The notes under the pieces are model-generated. The model was not told where the DNA came from. It searched no databases and was given only the letters and a program-made list of their open reading frames with translations. From Ceratorhiza oryzae-sativae (lineage: Eukaryota > Basidiomycota > Agaricomycetes > Cantharellales > Ceratobasidiaceae), in contig JARWMV010000025.1 in the NCBI GenBank assembly GCA_030998015.1, positions 124,001-188,000 of the forward strand: a DNA stretch of 64,000 nt, given 5' to 3'. This document shows positions 47,890 through 60,081 of the stretch, in pieces. How positions within the stretch are numbered: position 1 is the stretch's first letter; each line of letters starts with the position of its first letter. The translations under genes and the position numbers were made by a program.

Positions 47890-50116
47890 CAGTCGAAACT
47901 CTCAAAGCCGATCTCTCGTTCCGAGATAAACTGACAGAATCACTCGGTTACTCGCTCCCCTTCTGAATTTCAAATTATGTCATACCTATCATCTCTGAGC
48001 GCCCTCATTGCATATTTGCCCTGTAGGAGCTGTCAATCAGCCACCCAACTGTATGCGCGATAAATGCGTGAGTGTCGCAATAAATGCGCATACACTGGCG
48101 CCTCAGACGCCTGTTCACAATTTATATAATGTTTGCTTGAAAGCCGAAAGTCTGAAATGATGTTTTCAGTATATATACCAAGGGATAACTGAGCAACTCG
48201 ACACTCAAGTTCTGTTCACCTCCTTTCTTCAACCCCATACGCTCGTTTTTACCTCTTCTTCATATTCTCATGGCAGTGGTCTCTCCGACTTTGTTCAACG
48301 GCGCATTGTTTCAGGTTTGTAATATCACTTTGATCTCATCTGCACTCAAACTAACACATACAATAGGTTTACAAGCCCCAAGCGCATCACGGAGGCACTT
48401 CGAGTACTTCAAGGCGCAAGAAACTCGACAAAATCTCTCTTTCGGCCAGTCAATCCGCCCTTGCCCCAAAGCGACTACAGCTCACCTTCTACGACAAGCT
48501 CCATATTCTCGACTTCTACCATGAGCATAAGTCAGAATGGACTCAGCAGGGGACTGTCTCTCAGTTACGTACCATGGGCTATCCGACCTTTTCCCAGTCA
48601 ACACTCTCGACTTACTTGAAGGATGAAGAGCTTCTTCGTGCCTACATCGCTGCGCATCCCACTCATGCACACTACAAACGACCTCCTCGCGTACGCCTAC
48701 CCGAAGTTGAGGCGGCTTTGATGGAGTGGGTACTTCAGAAGCAGGCTAGCAACATTCGGTTGACTGGTGCCATCCTCTGCGAGAAGGCCCGCAACTTTTG
48801 TCGGCTCCTTTCTGTTCCCGAAGCCGACACTCTTTTGTTCTCGAATGGTTGGCTAGGCCGCCTGAAGGCGCGCTTTGGTCTGCGCGTCTATATTTTCCAT
48901 GGCGAGGCTGCATCTGCTCCGATTGACAAGCTTGCGCTTGAGGTTCCCCGTCTCATCAAGATCATTCGGAGCTATCGCCCTTGCAATGTTTTTAATGCAG
49001 ACGAGACTGCTTTATTCTTTCGTCTCCCTCCCGACCGTGGCCTTGCGACTCACCAAATGTCTGGAATCAAAGCTGATCGTACTCGCTTGACTTATCTATT
49101 CTGTGCCAATATGAATGGGTTGGAGAAGCGCAAGCCTCTTGTTATTGGTCGTGCTCGCCGTCCGCGCTGCTTTGGAGGGTCGCAGGCTGCCGATTTGGGG
49201 TATTATTACTCCTGGAATAGCACTGCTTGGATGGTGCGGTCGATTTGGCATGTGTAAGTTCATTTTAGCTTGTTTTATTGATATTGAATTAATCCCCCTC
49301 TCCAAATCAAGTTTTCTGTCTGATTTTAACGAGGACATGAAAGCGCAGGGTCGACATGTCCCTTTGCTCATCGACAACGCTCCCTCGCATCGCCACGACC
49401 CTTTGCTGTACTCGAACGTACATGTCGAATTCCTTGCGCCCAACCTCACCGCCTGGATCCAGCCTATGGATGTCGGCATTATCCGTTGTTTCAAGGCGCA
49501 TTACCGTAATGCGTTCGTGCGCTTTGCTATTCAGCGCGATGCCGAGGGCGCTGAAAATATCTACAACATCAACCAGCTCGAGGCTATGCAGCTTGCATCG
49601 GCAGCTTGGAGCGAGGTTGACGCTGGCACGATCGCCAACTGCTGGCGCCACACAGGTCTCGCTTCAATCGAGCCTCCCATCATTTCAGCGGAGGACTCGA
49701 CCTCGGTGCTCCGTCACGAATCGAACGAGTTGGAGGCTCGTGCCCAGCAGCTCCCGAGGCTTTCAGATCCAAACTTTCAGCGTATGTTGGATATTATTGA
49801 TGGAGCATCTGTAGCTGAGTACCAAGACACCGAGGCAGAAATTGTGGCACGAGTTGAGCAGATGGAGTTGTAAGTACATGACTTAGAACGTTCTCTTTTC
49901 TACTCGTATTTTAATAGTTTCATTTTAATATACATTCCTTAAATCCATATTTCACTTATCTATACCCAAACGTGGTAAATGTCTTTGACTACACACGTCG
50001 ACGCCCTAAAAGCTCGCATGACCAATCTGCTTGCACATGTTTTCCAAATCCCCTACTCCGCGATAAACTGGCATTTCAAATCTCACCATCTTTATCGCGG
50101 AAGAGAGTTTCGACTG
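47890..50116 (+). mobile_element. Complete pogo/Tigger DNA transposon (2,227 bp)
   Basis: Perfect 14-bp terminal inverted repeats CAGTCGAAACTCTC (47890-47903) and GAGAGTTTCGACTG (50103-50116), each bordered by TA (47888-47889 and 50117-50118). A subterminal GATAAACT motif recurs near both ends. It contains one uninterrupted transposase gene and normal CpG content, so it is young. It lies 56 bp upstream of the ATG of the ARF-fusion gene. Confidence 0.93.
48270..49873 (+). CDS. Pogo/CENP-B-like transposase, apparently intact
   Basis: Cut-and-paste transposase. Exon 1 MAVVSPTLFNGALFQ is spliced to VYKPQAHHGGTSS. CENP-B-type HTH domains follow (LTFYDKLHILDFYHEH, FSQSTLSTYLKDEE; then VEAALMEWVLQKQ, LFSNGWLGRLKARFGL). 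The catalytic domain has VFNADETALFF, PLLIDNAPSH and LTAWIQPMDVGII, a complete DDD triad of the pogo type. The second intron (after SIWHV, GTAAGT...CAAG) restores frame to FLSDFNEDMKAQG. Stop TAA 49871-49873. No stop or frameshift seen. A TATATATA segment lies about 95 bp before the ATG. Confidence 0.9.
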
Positions 50117-50118
50117 TA

Positions 50119-50551
50119 CTCAAGATCCACGACTCGGGCACAGGAACAGACGTGTTGACACGTTGATATACGCTAAAGCAGTGTGATACGACAGGTGTCG
50201 AGTCATGCCAGGATATTGACAGTTGCAGGGGTAGTGGCGATGCGACAGGTTGCGAACTACGGCAAACCCCGAGGTTACATTATGGCAATAATGATAACCG
50301 GACGCATATATAGATCTACAAACTAACACACGGACCGGCAATCAATAAAAATAACCCTGATCTCCGAGACTCCCCTACCGAAGGCGCCGAACACACTCGA
50401 CGCCAGCTTCAACTCAACACAGCTCAGATCCCACACACACGGACGATTGACCAAAAAAGAATTATTTTTTCTAATTAAGACAACTGTATGACACTTTAGA
50501 CAAGAAAACAGACACGGGAGATGGCTGATTATTCAACGAGGGCCATCGCAC
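50119..50551. other. Intergenic, no gene seen
   Basis: About 430 bp between the pogo end and the tyrosinase stop codon; probably tyrosinase 3' UTR and spacer. Confidence 0.45.
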
Positions 50552-52059
50552 TTAAGCAGAGACCATGTTATCGTAGGTGTAGCACAGGCGTCCACCACTG
50601 AAGCCGGTCCACCTAGAATCGATATATCAGTACGAGTTGGGATATGTGGTATAAACTGGCTCACTTGTTGGTGTAGTTGCCGGTGATGCTCAGGACCTCC
50701 TCGACGGCGACGTCCTGGGGCTCCATGCCGGAAACGGGGAGGAGCGACTTGGTGTTGACCATCGGGGGCTCACCAGTCGGCCACTGGTCATAAGTCTCGA
50801 GGTGCTGGAACGATCCACCAGAGAAAGACTGGGCGTTCTCAGGGTGCTTGGCTTGCCACATCGCGAAGACGCGGTCCAACATCTGGGGATGCGGTTAGTC
50901 CGACAAGGTACAATGCATAAAACCAGACACTTACTCCGTGGTGCAACCAGAAAAGCGGATCGGAAGGAGTCGGCGAGGGGTCAGACATATCACTAGAGCA
51001 GAGTAAGATATTGAGCACCTATCAAAGCAGAAATACTCACCCGCCAATCGACAAGTGGACAGCGTTGTGCACACCCTGGGCACGAACGCCCTCCATCGCA
51101 CCAAAGAACGCATCCGAGTCTCCGCGGAAGTTGTCAATCATATGCTGCATGTTCTCGTGCGTAGCTGTCTCGTTGGCAAAGAGCTTCTTGTTCGGGTACT
51201 CGAAAGGGAAAATCAAGTTGGTGCCAAATGGCTGAGGAGTCCATTGACGGCGAATGATGTGAGGGACAGGGTAGGCTCGGATGGATTCATTGAAAGCACC
51301 ATCGGTGACGTGCCAGTCGTTCTCTTTCTTGCCCCAGGTACCAATGCCATACACTGGATCAGGGTCAAAGATAGGAGACTTGGAAAAGTCGGCAACGTCT
51401 GATGAAAAATAATCAGTTGCCGGATAAACGAGTTATTAGTCTATTTACCAAGCGACCAGTTCCAGTAAGGCATGGTGCCGTTGAATCCACAGTTGGTCTT
51501 CATCGCACGCTCGAACGCATCCAAGTACCAACGGTGCCAAGGGAAGAACACTAGAATATACAGTTTATTCGATGTCATGTTACTTCACCCAATCCCACTT
51601 ACAGGCCGTGATGTGCGTCTTGACATTCGAGTCGACGTGGAGGTAGGTCCAGTCATCATAATGCGTGCTGTTACGATCGATCAAAGGCACACCACCCGCA
51701 ATACGAGTCTTGTAGAGCGTATCCGAGTGAGGCATCTTACCCATGCACTATTCGTCCCTCGTCAATGCCGACTTCAGACGCGAGTGTATGTGAAAATGGC
51801 CTACCTTGATACCATCAATCCAGGCCTTCTTCTCAGCCTTGGTCAAGGTGCGCCATTCCTTGCGGACACGCGGGTTTGTGCAGACACCAGCAGCGTTGAC
51901 CTTGGCCTTGGGATACACCGACTTGCCAACATCGGGGGTTAGCTCGTTGGCGACGCTGGGAGTAATGGTGATCTCGTCCTTGGATGTGCTGATATGCAAG
52001 TCGAACGCAGAGGCAATCGGGATCGCCACAGCGGCCAAAAGAGCAGCAGAAAAACGCAT
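50552..52059 (-). CDS. Secreted tyrosinase (type-3 copper)
   Basis: Oxidises phenols to quinones (melanin, pigment). A signal peptide MRFSAALLAAVAIPIASA is followed by a short prodomain, then CTNPRVRKEWRTLTKAEKKAW, LYKTRIAGGVPLI, and CuA: HYDDWTYLHVDSNVKTH with FPWHRWYLDAFERAM. MPYWNWSLD follows; CuB: VHNAVHLSIGGDMSD and DPLFWLHHGMLDRVFAMWQ. Copper-ligand His residues are visible in both sites. The C-terminus is short (GGRLCYTYDNMVSA), without a large capping domain. Several introns. It is the same subfamily as the gene starting at 63664. Confidence 0.92.
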
Positions 52060-52140
52060 GATGAAGAGTATTAGTGAAGCCGACGAGACAAGAGCGAGAG
52101 GAAAGAATGTGATGGCGATTCGGCCTCAGAGGGGGAGCGC

Positions 52141-52147
52141 ATTTATA
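52141..52147 (-). promoter_or_regulatory. TATA box of the tyrosinase
   Basis: TATAAAT on the minus strand, about 82 nt upstream of the tyrosinase ATG, at a plausible position for a core promoter. Confidence 0.5.
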
Positions 52148-52592
52148 CGAACCGTTCACCATGGGCGCGAAAACGACTCTGCGCTCAGGCGAGTTCAACG
52201 GCCCCGAGCCGGCCGTCGGCGTATTCCCCACCTTGTTCACCACTCAACTCCCAGCCAGGCCCAGGAGCTACCGGAGCAGAGTGACAAGCCTGCGAGTCGA
52301 TGATAGCTACACATTAACCACCATCACCGAACCGTCAAGAATAAAACACATGTGCCGGTTGTGCACCTAACAAAAGATACGCTGTCAACCAAGCCTCGAA
52401 CCTCGACTCCCAACTCGGACAAGGGACAATTGACGTGAGCCTGATATTATAGCATAGCCACGTGCGCATTAGAGTGTGAATCATCGATCATCCGCGCAAA
52501 ACGGGCTCTCAAGCACGAGCAGTTTTGGCGGCCGGCACATGCATCGATCAATCCGGCCGCGATGCGTTAAGCCCGTCATCCTGTCCGATTCG

Positions 52593-54157
52593 TCAAGACA
52601 CGCCCTCAGTTCCACCCACTTGCTCCGCATCCCGAGTCCCCCATGCACCGTGGCTCTCCGGCATCCGGCTGATCCCAAGCGCCGTCCGGCATTGCTCGCT
52701 GTCCGGGCCGAGCTCGATGGCATACCATTTGTGAGCGAGAGTAGCCCATTGCTTGGCAGCGACAGCACTAGACAGGGCCGTTGAAGCAGATACCAAGCGT
52801 GACGCAGCAATAACTTACTCTTGGTGCCCAGCGGCGACATGTGCAGCGTCAGCAGCCAACTGCCCCCTCCTGTCGGCGGCATGAGTCGCCATCTGCATAT
52901 AGCGAACGTGCTGCTTACTCGCTGATGTATCCCTCAGTCTCCCCTATCGACCAAATACGTCTTGCCAGTTTGATGGCCTCGGCGCCCTTGATTTCACCCT
53001 TGCCCCACCTACCATCCAATCAGCCGAACCGCTCAAACCGGAACCAAATGAACACACTTGCATGGCAAACATCGATCGCAAGTCAACCATAAGCCCCAAT
53101 CGCCTGTCCGAAACGAGCGACTCCTTTTCCGGCAACGCACATACCGAACACGCACAGTCGAAATGGTAAATCTCGCGGAGATACGCTCTTCATATCTCCA
53201 GAATTGAGTGTGGTGGGCTAGGCGAGAAACGGAAGCACCTACTGTCTATCTCGTCGTGGGCGTTTGGTGTCGGTGTACGTCGTTAATATCTCCTACGCCC
53301 CAATCAGCCGAGCCCACGAGACATCCTGTGCGCGACACTCACCTGTCCCTTGACGATGTCTCGGATGGCATGCACCACTGTCCCAAACCAGCCTTCAATA
53401 CGAAAAAAAGCTCTTGGCATCAGATACAATCCAACTTGCCTAAAACGCCCTCGGCTTCTCTCCAATGATACACGGCCGAAAACGCCTTGGAGCACCCATG
53501 ATTCAATCGCGCCGTCTGGGGGAAAAGCCCAGTCCCGGTCGAGCCTGCACTAATCGCGTTGGTTTGGAATATCTCAAATGGGATGTCGGGTGTCGAGATA
53601 TTTGGCTTGGCGTAGGAGAGCGCGAAGAATGCATCTTGCCCGGACTGGGGGAGGGAGAGAACCGTTTCTCGGATCAGAGTGCGCGGATCGGTGCGGTCTG
53701 TGACTGGCCGGGGCTGAGTGATATTGGGCGAGGGTTGGATGAGGTGCTTACTTCGTCGCGGCACTATGAATAACGGGCTTTCTTTGATGAGGAGCTCCCC
53801 TCGCTAGACACGAAATCAACAAAGCATATTGATTGGACAAGGCAATAAGACCAGCCTTGATGTCACGATTTGCAATTACTCCCTTTCCCCGACCAGGTAT
53901 GTCCACGACATCAAACGGGGTCGACTTGACTTCCTTTGACCAAAAAGGAACAGCGAGTGCTGTCCAAATGGTTCTCGGCGCATCAGGCGCAAATATTCCG
54001 ACTGCTGCAATGCTAATTATAGCCACAAGTAGTGCTGGCACGACGCTGGTCAATGGAGCACTGTCCTTTGGTGCCTGTCGTGGGGTCAATGCGGTTGCAT
54101 AGCTGGGGACAGATGATGCACCTTTTTCGGCTTGCGTTTTGGCGAATCGGTAGACAT
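52593..54157 (-). CDS. SET-domain protein with N-terminal membrane segment
   Basis: Likely lysine methyltransferase-type protein; substrate unknown. The N-terminus has a hydrophobic helix VVPALLVAIISIAAVGIF, then the SET start FDVVDIPGRGKGVIANRDIKAG, FFALSYAKPN, the SET core ARLNHGCSKAFSAVYHW and AIRDIVKGQ, and a C-terminal helical part AHKWYAIELGPDSEQCRTAL ... SHGAWGTRD. The ATG at 54157 (MSTDSPKRKPKK) is off by one nucleotide from the rest; the shift sits at the A5 run (54123-54127). Either the sequence lost a base there or the start is elsewhere. Stop TGA 52593-52595. Confidence 0.75.
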
Positions 54158-54494
54158 TGCTACGAGGGTGCTCTAAGAGAATGAAAGATCAAGGCACAAG
54201 ATGGCGGGTAGTAACCAGCCCGCACGTTTGTCACTGAGCGCTTCCAACATTGCATGGGCGGTTATCGGTCACGCTGGCCCACAAGCGGTTAGAAGTGGGC
54301 CTCATGTCTAGGCTCTGATATAGTCTACTCGAGGGAAGAAGTCCACTATGCAACAGGCCTAAAGCCAGCTATAAAGAGCGAGTGGGATGGATTACGTAAC
54401 AACATCAAGACGTTTTGTGCACGGTCCGTCACTGCAACCAGACGTGCCCATGCATGCATAGACAGCTTGGACTGGCGGACTTGTTAAACGTCAT
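54158..54494. other. Spacer between SET gene and ALKBH7-like gene
   Basis: 337 bp: the SET gene promoter and the 3' end of the next gene. Nothing else seen. Confidence 0.4.
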
Positions 54495-55502
54495 TCAACT
54501 TTTGTGCATGTATTTGTCCTGTGGGACAGTCAGTGCGGGATTCTCGAGTCTCATGCGAAACGTACCCGAAGCATGACGCTGAGTCTTTGGCCACCGTTGC
54601 CGACAGCCTCGCCTTGAAACGTCGCCACGCTGGGTATTTCATGCTTCCACCCATACCTGACATTGTCTCTAAACGGCAGGATATCGATTATATGCAGGCT
54701 GAGGATTGAGTGTCGTACCTTTGGATATATACTGAACCGGTCTCCAATAATACATCAAACGCCTCTCGATCGCGACTCAACCTCAAGACTCGGGTATCCC
54801 CAAGGCTGACGCCCGCGATCATGCTACCACTAGCCTCGACGTTGTCTACATGAGGAAGAATGAAGCCGGTCGAAGCCAGATGGAGCACGTGGGTTTGCAC
54901 ATTGTGTGGAGTGTCTATTCCGGGAGCGGCAGGGGTATTCAGAGGGTCGACAAGCTTGTAGAGTCGGAGGAGAACATCGGCAAGTCCTACAGGCGAGGTC
55001 ACTGGCCAAGACGAGACGGTTATTTCGCGATAGTCACGAATCACGCCGTCAAAGTGACCCTACTTGGCCCTCGGTTTGTGGGACAAATACAAAGCGATGT
55101 GTTGCTTACCTCTTCAAAGTCGTACTGGCTATCCTCCCCGAATAGATGCTGCAAGGGGTATGCATCTGCCGAGCGGCCGAATGGAACAGAAGGCGGGCCC
55201 CGTGTTTTTCGACGACGTTTGACACCTAGCTTTGTCAGTGCCGATTTTAACAACACATTCTGCTCCTCTGATGACAGGAATCGCGGATAAACCGTGAAAG
55301 AATGACTCGGCAGGCTGGCAAGCTCGGCAAGCGTCGGGGGAGAGAGCGTCGTCATATCAATCAAACTATGAACGGGCGGGTTTCCTCCCTGGAGCTGGAT
55401 CCGCGCTGCATCGCTCAGCGACTGAGTGGTAGAGGTCGAAAATAGTCGGCCTAGCTGGGGGACGGAGCGGCAACGGGCAAGCATATTGGGATGATGTTTC
55501 AT
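54495..55502 (-). CDS. ALKBH7: ALKBH7-like 2-oxoglutarate/Fe(II) dioxygenase, mitochondrial
   Basis: AlkB-family hydroxylase. MKHHPNMLARCRSVPQLGRLF plus a Ser/Thr-rich stretch looks like a mitochondrial presequence. FTVYPRFLSSEEQNVLLKSA starts the domain. Iron ligands: FILPHVDNVEASG (HxD) and RYGWKHEIPSVA (second His), followed by QRLSVMLRD, where the Arg should bind 2-oxoglutarate. LGDTRVLRLSR lies between. Two 3' introns are needed: GTACGA...TTTAG between VYIQ and RDNVRYG, and GTACGT...CACAG before the last exon DKYMHKS. Stop TGA 54495-54497. Mammalian ALKBH7 works in mitochondria in programmed necrosis and metabolism; the role here is unknown. Confidence 0.87.
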
Positions 55503-56027
55503 GCGCAATTTTTCGTCCCAAGTGGCTCAAGAAGTCGCGAAGAGCTATCCCTGCGATGGGATCTGTAGTCTAGAAGCAGGAACGCGGAGGCCCGATGATA
55601 ACAAATGTCGCGTTGTCTTGGCATATAGTCGTGCGCAGTACTGCGTTTTCCTGCGCATATAAATGCGATAAAATCCAGAGGGAGTGTGTGTGCCGAGGCT
55701 CGGAGGGACAAGGGACCACGGTTGTGGGTGTTGCTATCGGGGTGATGTAATGATCGGCAGCGACGGACGGCTTGGCGGATCGACGGCGCACACAGGGCCA
55801 AACAGCAACGGTGACAATGGAACAGTCACGGGTGACACATGCACGGGTAGATAAAGACGACAGAGTGTCGCTCTGTCCGCCATCTCTCGCATTCTGTTGC
55901 CGCCGCTGCCCAGCCAGCCAGGACCGATAGTCCCCCCCACTTGCTCCACCCGAGCCGCCACTCTTTTCACCAGCCGCCTAGTTGCGTCTTAAAACCGTTC
56001 AGTTCGCTCGTCTAGACCCAGTCCGCC
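55503..56027. promoter_or_regulatory. Divergent promoter between ALKBH7-like and CPL1-like genes
   Basis: 525 bp between two outward-facing start codons. C/T-rich runs precede the CPL1-like ATG. No clear TATA. Confidence 0.4.
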
Positions 56028-57109
56028 ATGCGTTTCTCCACTCTTGCCTCGGCTGCTGCCCTTCTCGTCGCCGCTGCTGCCCCAGCGGTCGCATTTGACT
56101 TTTCCATCTACGATCCCAAGTGCCCTCTCGGCCACTTTAAATGGCAAAACGAGTGCTGCAAGGTCGGCGGCCAGTCCGGAAACAACCCTCCGTGAGTGTG
56201 ATCCGTGTTGTTGCGGCTCGCATGCTGACTGTTTTGCTTTGCAGGCCTGGCAACTCGTGCCCGAGGATGTGGTACTACAACGGCTCCAAGTGCTTGCCGA
56301 GCTACATCCCGCCCTTCAGCCAGCCTTCGTGCGACAACGGCTGGGTGTGGAACGTCAGGTGAGCGCATATAGCCACCTCCGCACTCGTGACGTCCAACTA
56401 ACGCGAGCACACAGCTCCTGGACGTGCAAGCCCCCTGCCACCCCGCCCCCGTCGAACAACGACTGCAAGGACGGAAAGTTCTGGTGGGGGGCGCGCTCCT
56501 GCTGCTTGCCGGTATGTTGCCTCCTATTCAATCGGAACACGGAAGACTGACGGATACGTGGCTTAGCACGGCGGTCCCCCATCACCTCCGCTCCCGCCCC
56601 CGAATACGTCGTGCCCGCCCAGCTATTACTGGCACGGTGGCCAAGGCTGCTGTGTCCCCCAGCACCCGACCCCTCCTCCGCCACAGTGCCCTCCTGGCAA
56701 GACCTGGAACCCTTACGTTCAGTGCTGCAGGCCCGATGCTCCCCCGCCCCCACCTCCCCCTACTCCTAGCCACCATCCTCGCTCGGCTGCCGAGAAGCGT
56801 CAACACAACGCGATCCCCCAGCACAAGAAGGCCGCCAAGCGTGTCACGACCCAGCAAAACTTTTGCGCTTCCGGCCTCGAGAGCTGCCCCATCAACGGGA
56901 TCTTTGGCAACGAGAGCGAGTGCATCGACACCACCTCTGAACTCAAGTCGTGCGGTGGATGCACCTCGATCGGCCAGGGCCAAGACTGCACCAAGATCCC
57001 CAACGTCCAGGTCTCGACCTGCTCCAGCGGTGTCTGCGAGATCATGTCTTGCAAGCCCGGCTTCAAGCATGATGCCACCAACAATATCTGCGTTGCCGAT
57101 CTTTCCTAA
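56028..57109 (+). CDS. Secreted Cys/Pro-rich protein with CPL1/PriA-like C-terminal domain
   Basis: Signal peptide MRFSTLASAAALLVAAAA. The mature part has four to five short Cys modules (CPLGHFKWQNECC, CPRMWYYNGSKC, CKDGKFWWGARSCC, YYWHGGQGCC, CPPGKTWNPYVQCC) joined by Pro-rich linkers. A Lys-rich stretch (HKKAAKRV) follows, then a CPL1-like domain: FCASGLESCPINGIFG, ECIDTTSELKSCGGCTSIG, GQDCTKIPNV, CSSGVCEIMSCKPGF. Related proteins in fungi are wall-associated or secreted, some with roles in capsule or host interaction. Introns split the N-terminal modules. Stop TAA 57107-57109. Function here is unknown. Confidence 0.85.
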
Positions 57110-58173
57110 GCGTTACGGACAACTCCTTTCTCTCTTCCTGCGAACTTTTTTCTTTCTCTTCCCGGTTGAATTGGTTTTAAACGTGCATCGGATGTAGATA
57201 GCTGTCTTCTATCTTCTCGATGTTTATTTCTTGGGACTATCTTCTGTGCTTTGCGATGTTGCATGTACGGAACCGAAATCGCGCTGTACCTGTATCTCGT
57301 CCCCTTTCGCGTTCACGCATGCCGACTTCTTTCATCTACTCTACGGACCCTAACGCATACAGCCTTGATACTGTAATGTCAAACACTTTAAAACCCTCCC
57401 CAGTGCTAGACAATAATGGAAATCTCATCTCCCGCTTATCTTCGCTAATGTTTTTCAACTGGGGACACCTCGCAACCATCACTTCTTTCATGTTAACTTT
57501 GTTGTCACAAGTATGCGTCCGTGACTCACGACTAATACAAACTGCCTCCGTGGGCGGAATTAGAAGCCGGCCAACCATGCGGGCCGAGTCGGGGGATTAG
57601 AAAGACGCCCACGCCTAGGACAAACCTCTTTTACGTTGTGTGCTATCGAAATACACATAGTCAAGCAGATTGTGCCTCGCCGCCGAAACGTGCCTGATGA
57701 CCGAGCCTGGTGTCTTTTGGGGTGCGCGCTACGTTTGTTAGATGACAGAGCGCCGCCTCGTACTTTGCTCCTATAAATGCTGGTTCGCGTACCGTATGCT
57801 ATCGGCTATGATATTCCAACCGAATAGCGGCGTGGTTCTTTTTTTTTTTTCGTTGTATCTACAGAGGTCCCGCCGGTTTTGGTCGGAGAGGTACATTCAT
57901 CTGGGAGCATCAGGGATGTCTGTGCGACTATATTAGCTCCCTTCTCGGTCTCACGCCATGGGAAGATGGCAGCTGAGATGAATCTATTTATGTAGGCTGA
58001 TGGATACGCGAGGCGTTGAACTCGTGCAGACGTTGGATTCAAATGAGAATAATAGGGCATATAGCGTTCATGTAGGATAACGAATCTCGTACTTCACACA
58101 GCTCTTGAAGAGCTCTAACCGATACTTGCCGCAAATGGGCTCAAGTGCCGAGTGCGACTAGGCGCGCATATAT
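57110..58173. other. Intergenic region between convergent genes
   Basis: T-rich 3' UTR of the CPL1-like gene near 57115-57180; a T-run at 57839-57850. No gene recognised. Confidence 0.45.
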
Positions 58174-59904
58174 CTATGCATCCTCATCCGACATGAGTTC
58201 GGCCAATTCTCGTTCTTCTTCTTCCGACATCACAAACTGATCCGCCTTTTTCATTGCAGATCCCTGTGGTGTAGACTTGACGTCTGGGGCAACAGCTGCC
58301 CGAGTCGATTCGGCGCTAGTGTTATGTTTCCCATCAACCAAGTCTAGATAGCACCCTCGTTACTTCATCACCATGTTGGATCACGCATGTTGCTCACCCG
58401 AGAGCTTCCATCTGCGCAACGTCCCATCAAGACTGGCACTCACGACCCAAGCCTCGACCCGCTCCACGGGCTTGATCTCATCATCATCATCATCATCTGT
58501 CGTCGTCTTGTCCTTTTCGACAGCCGGGTCCCGCACCCACAAGGCCAACGCGCTCACATCATGCGAATGCACGTCGACGATCCCTCCCGGACTCGCCTCG
58601 CGTCCATCGATCAGACCCGCATCGTCGCTGTCTTGGAGCTCCCAGATTCGGATCGTGCCGTCCGAGTCGCCTGTGAGGAGCACGGGTGCCGCTGCGGGTG
58701 TAAGGTGTACCGGTAGCAACGAACGAACGTGGACCGGGTGGGGTATCGACACAGCGTTTGTGGGGCTGTCGAGGGATTGTACGCGAACGGTATCGTCCGT
58801 GGAGGCTTTTGGCGGGGCCGAAAAAAAAAAACCCGGAACGCTCTCAAAGGTAGCTCATCAAACGCGTATAGGGGAATAGAAACTCACAGCTCCAGACTCT
58901 ACCATACCCGGCCCATATGTCGGTTACCCCCATCGTGTGGGCTCTGAGTTCACCGGCGGAGGTTAGCCGTCGACTCGGGGTAGGAGCTGGGTGCGATTCG
59001 ACGTCCCAGACTTTGATGACACCCATGCTATCCGCAGAATACACACGGGTGGCGCTGGTAGGCTCTATCGCATCGGCGACCAGACATTCTACAGGTCGCG
59101 TGTGGCTGGTTGACGAGCCGATTTGGGGCAAGGGACCGGGCGTTGAAGTGGTTAGAGTCGTCAGATCCCTAAACCGTTCCAGGTTAAATTTGGCGAGTCC
59201 AACGGGCTTATATCCGTACCAAAGTTTAATATGTTTATCTGAGGAGCCTGACAAAAGCAGATTAAGGTGTGGTAAGACCAGAAGCGATTTCAAAAAATCT
59301 GAATGGGCCTTGGTAGTCGATATTAACGCGCCAGTCTGCAACGAATAGATGAGTCGCGTGCCAAATGTGTAATACTTGGTCTGACCTCGATGTCCCACGC
59401 CCTGATGGTCTAGCAAAAAAAGAAAAAACGTGTTGAGGAATACTTGATGTGGTATTATTCTCTGGGTACACGCACCTGGTCCCAGGAGCCACTTAGCAAT
59501 ATCGCTCGCTCACCGATCTGAAAGAACGCGAGGCAAGTAACGGGTCCAGTGTGGCCTTTGAATACGTGCAGGGATTTGCGTGTCTACCCCGCTCGTTGAT
59601 ATGAGTTGGTTTTGATTGATATATCTTGATTTGCGCATACCAATAGATCTGTTCTGCGTATAACCCCGCCGCTCTCAGCCGTCCACGCGTCGCCGTTGTA
59701 TACAGCGAGTCTGATGACCTTGCCCTTGAGCTCTATAGGATTGCCCAAGTTTTTCGTTTTCAGGGCTTTCCGAGCGCGGGCCTAAGGATTGCGCACTGGG
59801 AGGTCAGATCGATCGTTGCCGCAGAACGGTCGTTTAGGACATACGTCCTCTGCAATCAAGTCAGCTTCGGATCGAAAAAAGTTGGAGGCGTCCGAGGTTT
59901 GCAT
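58174..59904 (-). CDS. WD40-repeat protein
   Basis: Seven-blade propeller candidate. Start MQTSDASNFFRSEADLIAED, then WTAESGGVIRRTD, HTGPVTCLAFFQIGERAILL, SDFLKSLLVLPHLNLLLSGS with SDKHIKLW, HTRPVECLVADA, RVYSADSMGVIKVWDVES, AHTMGVTDIWAGYGRVWS, VLLTGDSDGTIRIWELQD, VDVHSHDVSALALWVRD and VVSASLDGTLRRWKLSG. The C-terminus is acidic (SEEEERELAELMSDEDA). Repeats end in VW/LW/RW dipeptides as usual. Several short introns. I do not recognise the ortholog; probably a scaffold. Confidence 0.82.
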
Positions 59905-60081
59905 TGTGGCGTCGAGTCGAAAAGCACAAGTTGAATGTATTCCGATGCGCGAGTCGTAGGGCGAGGATCGAGCGAGGCTGGTGGCAACTGTTATGTCGAG
60001 CACAAAAAAAAAAAAAAAAGTCCCAAGCGCCAGGTTTGATCGGCGTTAAACACGGAAATTAAGCAGTTGATTGCGACGGCC

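Noticed and set aside
56582..57070. Minus-strand open frame of 162 codons opposite the CPL1-like gene
   Set aside because: Antisense of a GC-rich Cys/Pro coding region; no motif.
60003..60065. A-run followed by a 5S rRNA-like stretch (TTAAACACGG...)
   Set aside because: Box A, the intermediate element and the conserved stems of 5S rRNA are missing.
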